Assembly: GCA_947628655.1 (NCBI GenBank)
Contig: CANRAS010000001.1
Location: 62,001-126,000, forward strand
DNA length: 64,000 bases
Source: an uncultured Clostridia bacterium
GTDB taxonomy: Bacteria > Bacillota > Clostridia > Oscillospirales > Ruminococcaceae
Direction of reading: 5' to 3'
The translations under genes were made by a program, and so were the position numbers. This document shows, piece after piece, positions 41,701 to 49,190 of this stretch (positions are counted from its first letter, which is position 1; every line of letters starts with the position of its first letter). The notes beneath the pieces were generated by a model. That model did not search any database and was not told the DNA's origin. It saw only the letters and a list, made by a program, of their open reading frames with translations.

Positions 41701-42160
41701 GGAAAAGGCGGTCAAACGGGAAGAATGTCTTGTAGACGTGAAAATCAACGCGTTTATTCCCGAAAAATATATTTCAAACCAGTCACAGCGCGTGGATTGC
41801 TACCGTAAAATCGCGCGGATAGAAACGGACGAAGACGCGGAGGACATCACCGATGAACTGATTGACCGCTACGGCGACCCGCCCGAAAGCGTTTTGGGAC
41901 TTATCGACGTGGCGCGTTTCAGAAATAAAGCGTCGGAATGCGGGGTAAGCGAAATAACCCAGCACGGCGATGACCTTGTATTTTATATGAATGAGTTTGA
42001 TATGATGAAAATATCGAACGTAACCAAAGCAGTCGGCAAAAGAATGCGCTTAGAAACCGTCGGCAAGCCCAGAATGTTGGTTAGCGTAAAAGACAATGAC
42101 GTGCTGGAAACGCTGAAAACGGTGATTGATGCAATGGGCGCGGAAGAAGTAAGCGGGTAG
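38705..42160 (+). CDS. mfd: Transcription-repair coupling factor
   Basis: 1151 residues, full length. Domains in order: UvrB-like N-terminal region (GVSHIHKAHFASALL; SIRGGIVDVFPP about 178), the RNA-polymerase-interaction domain (VGDLVVHYAHGIGIFDGVH, about 487), superfamily 2 DNA translocase with GDVGFGKTE (about 637), DEEQRFG (about 739), SATPIPRTL, and the TRG motif region; then the C-terminal TRCF domain. It removes stalled RNA polymerase and recruits UvrA. ATG 38705 follows CTAGGGGAGAAT. The stop lies in a GTAAG-type repeat (AGCGGGTAGAGGTAAG). Confidence 0.97.
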   Translation: MEFFKNAALQNPDFVRLDNYLNGNNSLPALVTGVSHIHKAHFASALLNEEPTLIIAESEGEAQKLCADINVMSGESAALVFPEKEFILADAEASSREYEHKRIFALSALLHKTCRAVICSPAAAAQLTIPPEELETRIINITSDDEINSEELTRKLLSAGYSRTDMIEGAGQFSIRGGIVDVFPPSSSAPYRIELWGDTVDSLSEFDVESQRRTASLDRISISPARETLFESDEILADKIEKIALKLRGKKADAVRQNLLSDVNKARQGTGVRNADRYFPLCYSKESTVFDYVKRVFVCENTAVRESFRAASLQHAEDLKILVDECKLCKGLDRYMLTKSELYSALDSRTRVYFDSFLRGGGMDLGAMINVRSAVQIAPWGGEYKILEDEMRGYLARGMCCLIFAGTEKGAKNLAHDLTDDGFAADFYTSPKVPAAGKVIVVSGTLSAGMEYLESGLCVFTHTAVHEARRRIPKRKKGEEIRSLEDISVGDLVVHYAHGIGIFDGVHKIENGGVAKDYIRIKYAGADVLHVPVTQLDRVSRYIGTGDVSTVKLNRLNSDRWTKSKAKAKAAAKEMAAELIELYGKRLKAQGFAFPPDDTLQEDFEQHFPYVETDSQLRCIDEIKADMQRAHPMERLLCGDVGFGKTEVALRAAFKCMEAGKQCAILAPTTVLAWQHFQTATTRMEGFPLNIALLSRYKTAAEKKEILKGLASGRIDLVIGTHRIIQNDVKFKDLGLVIIDEEQRFGVAHKDKFKEEFSGVDILSLSATPIPRTLNMAMSGIRDMSVLDEPPQDRQPVASYVIEHDYGVIASAIQKELRRNGQVYYIHNRIESIYSCAEKLRELIPDARIGAAHGRMSEDELMEVWRRLLDGELDVLVCTTIIETGVDVPNVNTLIIEDADYMGLAQLHQLRGRVGRTNKRAYAYFTFKPGKVLSEISQRRLDAIREFTQFGSGFRIALRDLEIRGAGNILGASQSGHLASIGYDMYLQLLDEAVREQRGEKAVKREECLVDVKINAFIPEKYISNQSQRVDCYRKIARIETDEDAEDITDELIDRYGDPPESVLGLIDVARFRNKASECGVSEITQHGDDLVFYMNEFDMMKISNVTKAVGKRMRLETVGKPRMLVSVKDNDVLETLKTVIDAMGAEEVSG

Positions 42161-42425
42161 AGGTAAGCAGTAAAATGTAAGAGGTAAGCAATAAGACGTA
42201 AGATGTTAGAAGTAAGAGGTAAGACCTTGAAACCGCTACGCTGACGCACTAAACAAAGAAATAAGCCGTTTTCCCCGCCAACGGCGGGGAAAACGGCGTT
42301 AGAATTATTAGTCCCCCCGCCTACGGCGGGGAAAATCAGCGTTAGAATTATTCGCGTTCTTCCCGCTGTAGGCGAGGTGAAAACGTAATGACCCGCAGGT
42401 CTTACCTCTAACCTCTTACTTCTAA
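42158..42425. repeat. Dispersed intergenic repeat 6
   Basis: Begins in the mfd stop codon with tandem GTAAG-type units (TAGAGGTAAGCAGTAAAATG and so on, to about 42224), then three CCCCGCC/GGCGGGG-type hairpins (42270-42375), and ends with the inverted arm CTTACCTCTAACCTCTTACT (42402-42421). Nothing else is seen in 42161-42440. Confidence 0.8.
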
Positions 42426-42444
42426 AAGCCCCTTGCGCGAAACA

Positions 42445-42475
42445 AAACCGCCCTGCAACGCAGGGCGGTTTTGTT
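42445..42475 (-). terminator. Intrinsic terminator of the tRNA-Ser gene
   Basis: A perfect stem AAAACCGCCCTGC / GCAGGGCGGTTTT around AAC (42444-42472), read on the minus strand seven bases after the tRNA CCA end. Confidence 0.85.
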
Positions 42476-42479
42476 TCGC

Positions 42480-42568
42480 TGGCGGAAGCGGTGGGATTCG
42501 AACCCACGAGCCCTTGCGGACTACTTGATTTCGAGTCAAGCCCGTTATGACCACTTCGATACGCTTCC
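42480..42568 (-). tRNA. tRNA-Ser (anticodon CGA)
   Basis: 89 nt with encoded CCA. The acceptor stem is GGAAGCG / CGCTTCC, the anticodon arm is CTTGA-CTCGAAA-TCAAG giving anticodon CGA (reads UCG), the long variable arm (GTAGTCCGCAAGGGCTC) is that of a class II tRNA, and the T arm is GTGGG-TTCGAAT-CCCAC. All helices pair. No promoter was pinned down; the terminator lies directly after it. Confidence 0.97.
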
Positions 42569-42659
42569 AAGTCATAACTGCAACAGATATATTATACACT
42601 ATTTTCAGCGGGTTGTCAAGGGGTTTGCGAGGAAAATTTTCACCACCCCCAAATACCGC

Positions 42660-42688
42660 TTGACAACGGGGGGAAAATGTATTATAAT
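42660..42688 (+). promoter_or_regulatory. Sigma-A promoter for the HdeD-like gene
   Basis: TTGACA (42660-42665), 17-base spacer, TATAAT (42683-42688). This -10 contains an ATG in the downstream reading frame, which is therefore not the start. Confidence 0.8.
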
Positions 42689-42731
42689 GGAAAAAGCGAA
42701 AGCGGTTTTTGCGAATGAAAGGAAGAACGTT

Positions 42732-43346
42732 ATGGATCTGGAGAAATTAAAGGGGCTTAGAAGAAACCTGTTGCTTACGGCTATGCTGGAGCTTATCGCG
42801 GGTTTGTTTATGATAATAATGAAAGACAGGTCGCAGGAGATATTGATCGTTATGCTCGGCGTAATTGCCGCGTCATACGGGATTGTGAACTTCTTCGCGT
42901 GGCTGATAAAAAAGGATAAAAGCGGCGCGGGGTCGGAAGTCGTTATTTTGGTACTCGGCGTTGCCGCAGGCGCAATGCTCGTGATTTTCAGAAACGATTT
43001 GAGCAGATTTTTCATTCTGATTGAGGGAATTTTGGCGGGAATTTTCGGCGTTGTAAAATTGCCGAATATGTTTGCAATCAAAAAAGCGGGCTTTGAAAAG
43101 TGGTGGGTTATGCTCCTGCTGATACTCGCAACGGTAGGCATCGGCATTATAATAGGCTTGAACGCGTTCGACGAGAAATTTTTCCTGTTAGCGACGATTT
43201 TGCTCGGCGTATCGCTGATATTAGGTAGCGCCACGGACATCTTTGCAATGGCGGGTACGGGAAGCGTTCAAAAACAGCTCCTTGCCGTCGAGGGTGAAAT
43301 AGACGCGGAGGCTCACGAAAAGGGCGAGATAGTCGAGAAAAAGTAA
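42732..43346 (+). CDS. HdeD/DUF308 family membrane protein
   Basis: 204 residues from ATG 42732 (GAAAGGAAGAACGTT upstream). Six membrane helices come in three pairs with the DUF308 internal repeat (LLTAMLELIAGLFMII, IEGILAGIFGVVKL, LLGVSLILGSATDIF) and a charged tail. Homologous to HdeD, an acid-stress membrane protein in E. coli; the role in Firmicutes is unknown. Monocistronic, with a strong terminator. Confidence 0.85.
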   Translation: MDLEKLKGLRRNLLLTAMLELIAGLFMIIMKDRSQEILIVMLGVIAASYGIVNFFAWLIKKDKSGAGSEVVILVLGVAAGAMLVIFRNDLSRFFILIEGILAGIFGVVKLPNMFAIKKAGFEKWWVMLLLILATVGIGIIIGLNAFDEKFFLLATILLGVSLILGSATDIFAMAGTGSVQKQLLAVEGEIDAEAHEKGEIVEKK

Positions 43347-43372
43347 GCGGGTATGTTAAAGCGAATGACAAT

Positions 43373-43407
43373 GCGGTCTTTGCGTTTCGTGCAAAGACCG
43401 CTTTTTT
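43373..43407 (+). terminator. Strong intrinsic terminator
   Basis: Eleven-pair stem GCGGTCTTTGC / GCAAAGACCGC (43373-43383, 43391-43401), then six T. Confidence 0.92.
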
Positions 43408-43427
43408 ACGCTTTTTTCTTACGGGGG

Positions 43428-43456
43428 TTGACTTTTTGTGAAAAATGTGTTAGAAT
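43428..43456 (+). promoter_or_regulatory. Sigma-A promoter for murT-gatD
   Basis: TTGACT (43428-43433), 17-base spacer, TAGAAT (43451-43456). Confidence 0.7.
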
Positions 43457-43502
43457 AGTGTTTGTGTGAATTGTTCGGTAATTTTTTTGTGGAGAAATTA
43501 TT

Positions 43503-44828
43503 ATGAAAATGTTTTTTGCGATTTTGGCGTGCAAGCTGGCGTATTTCTTCGGACATCTGATAGGTCGCGGTTCAAGCCTGCCGGGGAGTATTGCGCTTAA
43601 AATATACCCAGATATACTTTCCAAAATAACGCTCCCCGAATACGTCATAGCGGTTACGGGAAGCAACGGCAAGACTTCGACTGCGGAGATGATAACGCAC
43701 GTGCTGACAAGTCAGGGGAAAAAGGTAGTCACTAATAAGGAAGGCTCTAACCTTGACGCGGGAATTGCCGCCGTTTTGCTCTATAACTGCACGTTCGGCG
43801 GTAAGCTGAAAGCCGACGCGCTTGTATTGGAAAGCGACGAGCGTTTTTCAAAGCGCACGTTCCGCTTTTTTTCGCCGACGCATTATGTGGTTACGAACCT
43901 GTTCCGCGATCAGCTTACGCGAAACGCTCACCCCGAATGGGTTTACGAGTATATCCGCGAGAGTATCCACGGGAATGAAACGCTGATTCTTAACGCCGAC
44001 GACCCGCTTGTTTCCCTGTTCGGCAAAGACAGGGAGAATGCCGTGTGGTTCGGTATGGACAGGCAGTCGTTTTCCACGGAGGAAAACACGTCCGTGTACG
44101 ACGACGGCGCGTTCTGCCCGAACTGTAAAAGCCGAATGAAATATAATTACCGACACTTCAATCACATCGGCGATTATTACTGCGAAAACTGCGGTCACAA
44201 AAAGCACCGCACGGATTATACCGTAACTAGCGCCGACCTTAAAAACGGTATGATAACAATAGACGGCGAAAGCCTTATAAAACTCAGCTTTAAGAGCATT
44301 TATAACGTTTATAATATCCTGGCGTGCTACGCGGTCTGCGCTCTTGTCGGAATTGACAAAGCGAAAATCGCCGAAGAAATCAGCAGTTATGTGCTGAAAA
44401 ACGGCAGAGTACTTGAATATTACCTCGGCACAAGCGAGGGTACATTTTTGCTTTCCAAACACGAAAACTCGATTTCCTACGACCAGTCAATACGCTATAT
44501 TGTCGAACAGAACGTTTCGTGCGGAGTTATTATTATAGTGGATTCCGTAAGCCGGCGTTATTCGACAGGCGAGGTAAGCTGGCTTTGGGATATAGACTTC
44601 GGACTTCTTAACGCTCCGTGTGTTGAACACATATATTTGCTCGGCGCGCACGCCTCCGATTTGGAAACGCGGTTTTCGTATACCGACATATTCCCCGAAA
44701 AAATATCGGAAATGCCCGATATTGACGCGGCACTGCTGAAAATCGCCGCGAAAAAGCACGAAAAACTGTATACGATAACGTGTTTTTCCGACAAGGCGAA
44801 GTTTTTATCTAAAGTGAAACTGAAGTGA
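43503..44828 (+). CDS. murT: MurT-like Mur ligase (lipid II amidation, large subunit)
   Basis: 441 residues. Mur-ligase ATP loop AVTGSNGKTSTAEM (about 50-63), the family's four-Cys zinc ribbon in FCPNCKSRMKY...YYCENCGHKKH (about 204-240), and the C-terminal DUF1727 domain ending near VSWLWDIDFGLLN. With GatD, MurT amidates the alpha-carboxyl of D-Glu in lipid II. Here the usual KNPxGF motif before the C-terminal domain reads KHENSISY and the NDN-type motif is absent, so the enzyme looks diverged. ATG 43503 with GGAGAAATTATT. gatD starts seven bases after its stop. Confidence 0.85.
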   Translation: MKMFFAILACKLAYFFGHLIGRGSSLPGSIALKIYPDILSKITLPEYVIAVTGSNGKTSTAEMITHVLTSQGKKVVTNKEGSNLDAGIAAVLLYNCTFGGKLKADALVLESDERFSKRTFRFFSPTHYVVTNLFRDQLTRNAHPEWVYEYIRESIHGNETLILNADDPLVSLFGKDRENAVWFGMDRQSFSTEENTSVYDDGAFCPNCKSRMKYNYRHFNHIGDYYCENCGHKKHRTDYTVTSADLKNGMITIDGESLIKLSFKSIYNVYNILACYAVCALVGIDKAKIAEEISSYVLKNGRVLEYYLGTSEGTFLLSKHENSISYDQSIRYIVEQNVSCGVIIIVDSVSRRYSTGEVSWLWDIDFGLLNAPCVEHIYLLGAHASDLETRFSYTDIFPEKISEMPDIDAALLKIAAKKHEKLYTITCFSDKAKFLSKVKLK

Positions 44829-44835
44829 GATTGCT

Positions 44836-45465
44836 ATGAAGATACTGCACCTGTTTGATGATTTAATGAATTTGTACGGCGAATACGCTAATACTCTCGC
44901 GCTCCAGAGAGCCATATCCGAAAAGGGCAGAGCGGCGGAGATAGAACGCCGTTCCGTAGGCGATGAACTTTCGTTTTCCGAATATGATTTTATTTACATT
45001 GGTTCGGGAACGGAGAAAAACCAAAAGGTGGCGTTAGAATACCTGCGCCCGTATGCGGAGGACTTGAAAACCGCGCTGTCGCAGGGCAAAATCCTGCTTG
45101 CAACGGGAAATTCGTTCGAGATGTTCGGCAAAAAGATAACCGACCGCGACGGCAAGGAATATGACGGCTTGGGATTTTTCGGCTTTACCGTCACGGAAAG
45201 CGGCGTCCGCACCGTCGAGGACGTAAACGCCGTTTTCGAGCAGAACAGCATAATCGGCTTTATAAATAAGTCAAGCGAAATATTCGGCGTAAAAGAGCCG
45301 TTTTTCGTGATAAAACAGGGCGCGGGCAACAGCGAAAAATCCCCCGATGTCGAGGGAATACGCGCGGGCGGATTTTACGGCACGCATATAATAGGACCTC
45401 TGCTTATCCGAAATAAGTGTATGGCGGACTTCTTCGCCGAACTGCTCACGCAGAAGAACAACTGA
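44836..45465 (+). CDS. gatD: GatD-like amidotransferase subunit lacking the catalytic cysteine
   Basis: 209 residues, class I glutamine-amidotransferase fold, partner of MurT by gene order. FDDLMNLYGEYANTLAL at the start, YIGSGTEKNQ, and the GTHIIGPLLIRN motif with the catalytic His are all present. The nucleophile elbow, LLAxCGGYQLLG in GatD, reads LLATGNSFEMFG: the Cys is Gly, and the only Cys in the protein (NKCMADFF) is at the C-terminus. It should not hydrolyse glutamine. It may deliver ammonia from elsewhere, act structurally, or belong to a divergent pair. A terminator follows. Confidence 0.8.
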   Translation: MKILHLFDDLMNLYGEYANTLALQRAISEKGRAAEIERRSVGDELSFSEYDFIYIGSGTEKNQKVALEYLRPYAEDLKTALSQGKILLATGNSFEMFGKKITDRDGKEYDGLGFFGFTVTESGVRTVEDVNAVFEQNSIIGFINKSSEIFGVKEPFFVIKQGAGNSEKSPDVEGIRAGGFYGTHIIGPLLIRNKCMADFFAELLTQKNN

Positions 45466-45468
45466 AAA

Positions 45469-45495
45469 AAGCGCGCCCTTGGGGCGCGTTTTTGC
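45469..45495 (+). terminator. Intrinsic terminator after gatD
   Basis: Stem CGCGCCC / GGGCGCG (45472-45478, 45482-45488) followed by TTTTTG. Confidence 0.8.
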
Positions 45496-45542
45496 GTTTT
45501 TAAGTAAAATAACGCAAATTATCATTTTTTGTGGTTTACCTC

Positions 45543-45606
45543 TTGAAAAAATCAATAAGTTGTGTTATAATAGTAGTTAGTTAATAGTTATTAGCAGTTA
45601 GTAATA
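45543..45606 (+). promoter_or_regulatory. Sigma-A promoter with a repeat-derived leader (scp operon)
   Basis: TTGAAA (45543-45548), 17-base spacer, TATAAT (45566-45571). The 35-base leader that follows (AGTAGTTAGTTAATAGTTAT and on) is the same low-complexity TTAGTTATTAG motif found at the ends of dispersed repeats. Confidence 0.7.
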
Positions 45607-45621
45607 ATGTGTGGAGGACAA

Positions 45622-46317
45622 ATGAGAGGAGCAATTTTTTCGCTGTTTGACTGGATGACGGGCGACGGGAGCATTGTGACCGTTGCGCTGTCGTTCTTTT
45701 CGGTGTTTATGCTGATATTCGTGTGTTTCCCGTTTCGGGGGTGTGCGTGCGCGCTGGTCGCGCATTGGCTCGGCGACGACACCGCGTCGGAGCAAGGCAG
45801 GTTCACGCTGAACCCGCTGTCGCACATTGACCCTGTGGGCGCGCTTTTTATGTGCCTGTGCGGTATAGGCTGGGGCAAGCCTATGCCGATAAACATTCGC
45901 CGATGCAGAAAGGTAACGCTGCGCACGGCGCAGGTGCTGTTAGCGCTTACGGGACCGCTGTCGCTGATACTGCTGGCGTTTATTATGCTTGTAATAACAA
46001 AGATACTTTTGGAAACGCTGGCGATAACAACAACGATTATGTATATCGTTATGGCGCTCCAAATGGTCGCGGGAATGTGCGCGTTTCTCGCAATATTCAA
46101 TCTTCTTCCCGTCCCGCCGTTCGACGGCTACGCGCTTATTCAGGGTATTCTCCCGCGCAGGTTTGCAATATGGGTAGAGCGCAACAGCGGTATTATCAAT
46201 ATGGTGGTGCTTGTCCTTATTGTAGCGGGCGTTGTATCGGGACCGCTGAGTTTCCTTTCGGGAAAGCTGATGGATTTTTTATGTTTCATAACATTCCAGC
46301 CGAATTACATCTTCTGA
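45622..46317 (+). CDS. Site-2-protease (M50)-like membrane protein without the zinc motif
   Basis: 231 residues from ATG 45622 (GTGGAGGACAA upstream; an earlier ATG at 45607 lacks a site). It is collinear with the short clostridial M50 proteins found beside scpA: VAHWLGDDTASEQGRFTLNP, HIDPVGALFMCLCGIGWGKP, ALTGPLSLILLAF and IFNLLPVPPFDGY, with about five membrane helices. The catalytic HExxHA is FRGCACA here (H to R, E to G, H to C), so metal binding and proteolysis should be lost, although the PPFDG motif remains. First gene of the scpAB operon; its stop is five bases before scpA. Confidence 0.82.
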   Translation: MRGAIFSLFDWMTGDGSIVTVALSFFSVFMLIFVCFPFRGCACALVAHWLGDDTASEQGRFTLNPLSHIDPVGALFMCLCGIGWGKPMPINIRRCRKVTLRTAQVLLALTGPLSLILLAFIMLVITKILLETLAITTTIMYIVMALQMVAGMCAFLAIFNLLPVPPFDGYALIQGILPRRFAIWVERNSGIINMVVLVLIVAGVVSGPLSFLSGKLMDFLCFITFQPNYIF

Positions 46318-46321
46318 GATT

Positions 46322-47014
46322 ATGACGGAACTTAATTTTAAACTCGACGCGTTTGAAGGACCTCTTGATGTTCTGCTTATGCTCGTGCAGAAACACAAGC
46401 TGAACATCTACGATATAGAGATTTCCGTTCTGCTCGACCAATTTTTGGGGTATCTCGAACGTATGAACGAGGCGAATATAGAGGTCACGTCGGACTTTCT
46501 CGAAATGGCGGCGCGGCTTATTCTTATAAAGTCAACGGCGCTTTTGCCGAAAGACGAGGCGGAAAAGCTGAAACAGGAACTTCAAGGTCAGCTTATAGAA
46601 CTCGCCCTTGCAAAGCAAATGGCGCAGAAACTGAAAACCCGCTGGCAGGGCGACGAGGTTTTCGTGCGCGCCCCCGCGGAACTCGACATAGACAGCGCGT
46701 ACCGAGGGATACACGAACCCGAAGAATTAATTTTAGCTTACGGCGCGCTCGCCGAACGCGCACGGCGCAGGGAAGTCTACAATAAAGCCCCCTCAGCGCC
46801 TGCCGTAGAAAAAAGCTACGTTACGATTTTCACGGGCATTGTGCTTATACTGAAAAAACTGCGTATGCAAAAGTCCGTACCGCTTGAAGAATTATACGAA
46901 AACTGCGGGCGTTCCAAAAAAGTAGCGCTGTTTTTGGCGATACTTGAACTTTCAAAAGACGGCAGAATATCTATAAGCGACGACGGCGAAAGCATAACGC
47001 TTGCCCGCGGATAG
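46322..47014 (+). CDS. scpA: Segregation and condensation protein A
   Basis: Kleisin subunit of the Smc-ScpAB condensin. 230 residues: LDAFEGPLDVLLMLVQKHKLNIYDI (8-32), the family signature, FLEMAARLILIKSTALLP, and the C-terminal winged-helix part (VTIFTGIVLILKKLRMQKSVPLEEL; FLAILELSKDGRI). Followed by scpB after 19 bases. The ATG 46322 follows the M50-like stop closely, so it relies on AGCCGAATTACATC-type weak pairing or coupling. Confidence 0.93.
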   Translation: MTELNFKLDAFEGPLDVLLMLVQKHKLNIYDIEISVLLDQFLGYLERMNEANIEVTSDFLEMAARLILIKSTALLPKDEAEKLKQELQGQLIELALAKQMAQKLKTRWQGDEVFVRAPAELDIDSAYRGIHEPEELILAYGALAERARRREVYNKAPSAPAVEKSYVTIFTGIVLILKKLRMQKSVPLEELYENCGRSKKVALFLAILELSKDGRISISDDGESITLARG

Positions 47015-47033
47015 CCGTATAACAGAGGTAAAT

Positions 47034-47651
47034 ATGAAGTTTAACGAACGAATGGCGGCGGTGGAGGCGGTGCTCTTTTCCTGCGGCGAACCGATAGAAC
47101 TCGAAAAACTCGCGCAGGCGGCGGAAATAGAACCCGAAACCGTTGTCAGAATAATAGACCGCCTGAACGCGCGTTATTCCGAAAATGGGAGCGCGGTAGT
47201 CATAAACAGGCTGGAAAACAGCTTTCAGATGATGACGAAACCCGAATACGCGCGTTACATCAAAACGGCGCTCGAAACCCGCAGGCAAGCCCCGCTGTCG
47301 CCCGCGGCGCTGGAAGTGCTTGCTATAGTGGCGTATAATCAGCCCGTAACGCGCGGTTTTGTTGACCAGGTGCGCGGTGTTGACAGCGGAGGAGTCGTGC
47401 GCAGTCTTGTGGAGCGCGGATTGCTCGAAGAACACGGGCGCTTGAACGACATACCGGGCAGACCGATAGCGTACAGAACGACGGATAATTTTCTAAGGTG
47501 CTTTAAACTGAACGATTTAGGCTCTCTGCCTCCTATCCCCGACAGTTCGGGACAGATAACGCTTGAAGAATATGACGGCGAGGACGCAGAGGACGGTTAT
47601 GACAGCGCCGAATTTGACGGCGGTGAAAACGACAGCGAAGATAACGGTTAA
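47034..47651 (+). CDS. scpB: Segregation and condensation protein B
   Basis: 205 residues from ATG 47034 (CAGAGGTAAAT upstream). Two winged-helix domains: MAAVEAVLFSCGEPIELEKLAQ, then LSPAALEVLAIVAYNQPVTRGFVDQVRGVDS, and GLLEEHGRLNDIPGRPIAYRTT, all family signatures. A 40-residue acidic tail (EEYDGEDAEDGYDSAEFDGG) is added. Partner of ScpA and Smc. Confidence 0.94.
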   Translation: MKFNERMAAVEAVLFSCGEPIELEKLAQAAEIEPETVVRIIDRLNARYSENGSAVVINRLENSFQMMTKPEYARYIKTALETRRQAPLSPAALEVLAIVAYNQPVTRGFVDQVRGVDSGGVVRSLVERGLLEEHGRLNDIPGRPIAYRTTDNFLRCFKLNDLGSLPPIPDSSGQITLEEYDGEDAEDGYDSAEFDGGENDSEDNG

Positions 47652-47691
47652 GATTTCCGAATAAGGCAAATGCGCGGAAAGGGGTGAGTGC

Positions 47692-48489
47692 GTGGGCTGG
47701 ATAATCGCGGCGGCAATAGTGCTGTTTTTCGCGCTGATTTTTGCGGGTAAAGTCGCGGTTTACTTTGATTATAACGGTACTGTCGCGGTAACAATAAAGT
47801 ATATGTGCTTTACGATACTTCACATTCCCAAACAGCGCAAAAAGCCGAAAAAGGCTAAGAAATCAAAGAAAGAGAAGAAATCCGAAAAAGCGGATAATTC
47901 CAAAGAAATAACGCCCGCCGACGCGCCGAGCGAAAAAGCCACCCCCGCGCCGACAGAGGAAGTTTCCGAAAAATCCGCCAAGTCGGATAAGTCAAAGAAA
48001 GCCAAAAAATCCGACAAGGACGATAAATCCGAAAAGGGCGAAAAGAAGAAGTTCTTCGACATAACTATGCTTACGTTCGACGATATAATCGCGCTTGTAA
48101 AACTTGCGTTCGCGAGCGTAAGAAAACCGCTCCGCAAACTTTTCAAGAGCATTACGTTCTCGCATTTGAGCATACGCGCGACAGTCGGCGGGGACGACGC
48201 GGCGAAAACGGCGATAAAGTTCGGCGCGCTGAATATGGCGGCGGGGAACGTTTTGGGACTTATCGACAGCTATTTCACGCTGAAACCGCTTGACGATATG
48301 AATATCGGCGTTGATTTTCAAAGCGAACAGTCGGTTTACGACGTGTATTTTGAGGTGCGAATGACGGTGTTCGCGGCGCTCGCGGCAGGCTTTAAGCTGA
48401 TTTTCGCAGGATTAAAGCTGATAACCGCCTATAAGAAAAAGAGCGGTGCGAATATTAAACTCAGGCAGGCGTCCGAAAAGAACGCGTAA
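47692..48489 (+). CDS. DUF2953 domain protein
   Basis: 265 residues from GTG 47692 (GAAAGGGGTGAGTGC upstream). One N-terminal membrane helix (3-20), then a Lys/Glu/Ser-rich low-complexity linker (about 44-118), then the DUF2953 core (SHLSIRATVGGDDAAKTAIKFGALNMAAGNVLG, VDFQSEQSVYDVYFEVRMTVF). In Clostridia this gene regularly precedes ytfJ/gerW and is thought to be sporulation-linked; the molecular role is unknown. Confidence 0.82.
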   Translation: MGWIIAAAIVLFFALIFAGKVAVYFDYNGTVAVTIKYMCFTILHIPKQRKKPKKAKKSKKEKKSEKADNSKEITPADAPSEKATPAPTEEVSEKSAKSDKSKKAKKSDKDDKSEKGEKKKFFDITMLTFDDIIALVKLAFASVRKPLRKLFKSITFSHLSIRATVGGDDAAKTAIKFGALNMAAGNVLGLIDSYFTLKPLDDMNIGVDFQSEQSVYDVYFEVRMTVFAALAAGFKLIFAGLKLITAYKKKSGANIKLRQASEKNA

Positions 48490-48553
48490 GAGTTTCTGAC
48501 GAAGTTCAATAAAGTCGGGCAATCCGATTTGATATACTGAAAGGAGTATTTCT

Positions 48554-49135
48554 ATGGCAAATCCAATTGAGGGAATTTTGGGAGTATCTATGAAAAATAT
48601 CCGCGAAATGGTGGACGTAGACACGATAATCGGCGAACCTATCGTCAGAGGAGAAACGACTATCATTCCTATCTCCAAGGTTTCGTTCGGCTTTGCGTCG
48701 GGCGGCACCGACCTGCCCACTCAGGCGGCGGAGAAATTCGCGGGCGGCGCGGGCGCGGGCGTTACCGTAAAGCCCGTGGCGTTCATCGTAATCAAAGCGG
48801 ACGGCGACGTTAAACTGCTTGAACTCGGCTCAAAGGGTTCTCCGCTTGACGGCATTATGGAAAGTCTGCCCGGAGTAGTTGACAAGATAAAGAACTCCAT
48901 AGCCGAAAAGAAAGCAGCTAAGGGCGAGAAAAACGACGATAAGGCAAATGCAAAGGCAAACGCTAAAGCGGAGGCAAAGCTGGAAAAGGCAGAGGCAAAA
49001 CTTGCCAAAGCGGAGGCAAAAGCCGAGGCTGCGGGCGAGAAAAACGAAGAACGCCTGGCGAAAGCCGCGGCGAAAGTAGAGGCGGCAAAGGCTCAGGCTC
49101 AAGCGCAGCTTGACGCGGAAAATTCCAAGGAATAA
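48554..49135 (+). CDS. gerW: GerW/YtfJ family sporulation protein
   Basis: 193 residues. The first 125 match the YtfJ/GerW family: NPIEGILGVSMKNIREMVDVD, TIIGEPIV, GETTIIPISKVSFGFASGG, then GGAGAGVTVKPVAFIVI. A long Ala/Lys/Glu coiled-coil tail (about 128-193, AKANAKAEAKLEKAEAKLAK) is added, beyond the usual 130-150 residues. Bacillus GerW is needed for spore germination. ATG 48554 follows TGAAAGGAGTATTTCT. Confidence 0.9.
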   Translation: MANPIEGILGVSMKNIREMVDVDTIIGEPIVRGETTIIPISKVSFGFASGGTDLPTQAAEKFAGGAGAGVTVKPVAFIVIKADGDVKLLELGSKGSPLDGIMESLPGVVDKIKNSIAEKKAAKGEKNDDKANAKANAKAEAKLEKAEAKLAKAEAKAEAAGEKNEERLAKAAAKVEAAKAQAQAQLDAENSKE

Positions 49136-49159
49136 TTCGACTTTTTCTGCAAAGAATAT

Positions 49160-49181
49160 CCTTGAAAAATATTTCAAGGAG
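49160..49181 (+). promoter_or_regulatory. Hairpin enclosing the ribosome site of dacB
   Basis: CCTTGAAA (49160-49167), loop AATA, TTTCAAGG (49172-49179): an eight-pair hairpin whose 3' arm contains most of the AAGGAG (49176-49181) that serves the ATG at 49191. Translation could be limited until ribosomes or another factor open it; the gerW stop lies 25 bases upstream. Confidence 0.55.
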
Positions 49182-49190
49182 AATTTTGCG

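Noticed and set aside
42471..42731. Long N-terminal extension of the HdeD-like protein, including ATG at 42686
   Set aside because: The extension runs through the tRNA gene, and the ATG at 42686 is part of the TATAAT -10 box.
48490..48553. Sporulation sigma-F promoter ahead of gerW
   Set aside because: No acceptable GYATA / GGnnAnAnT match at the right spacing was found; gerW may be read from the upstream operon promoter.
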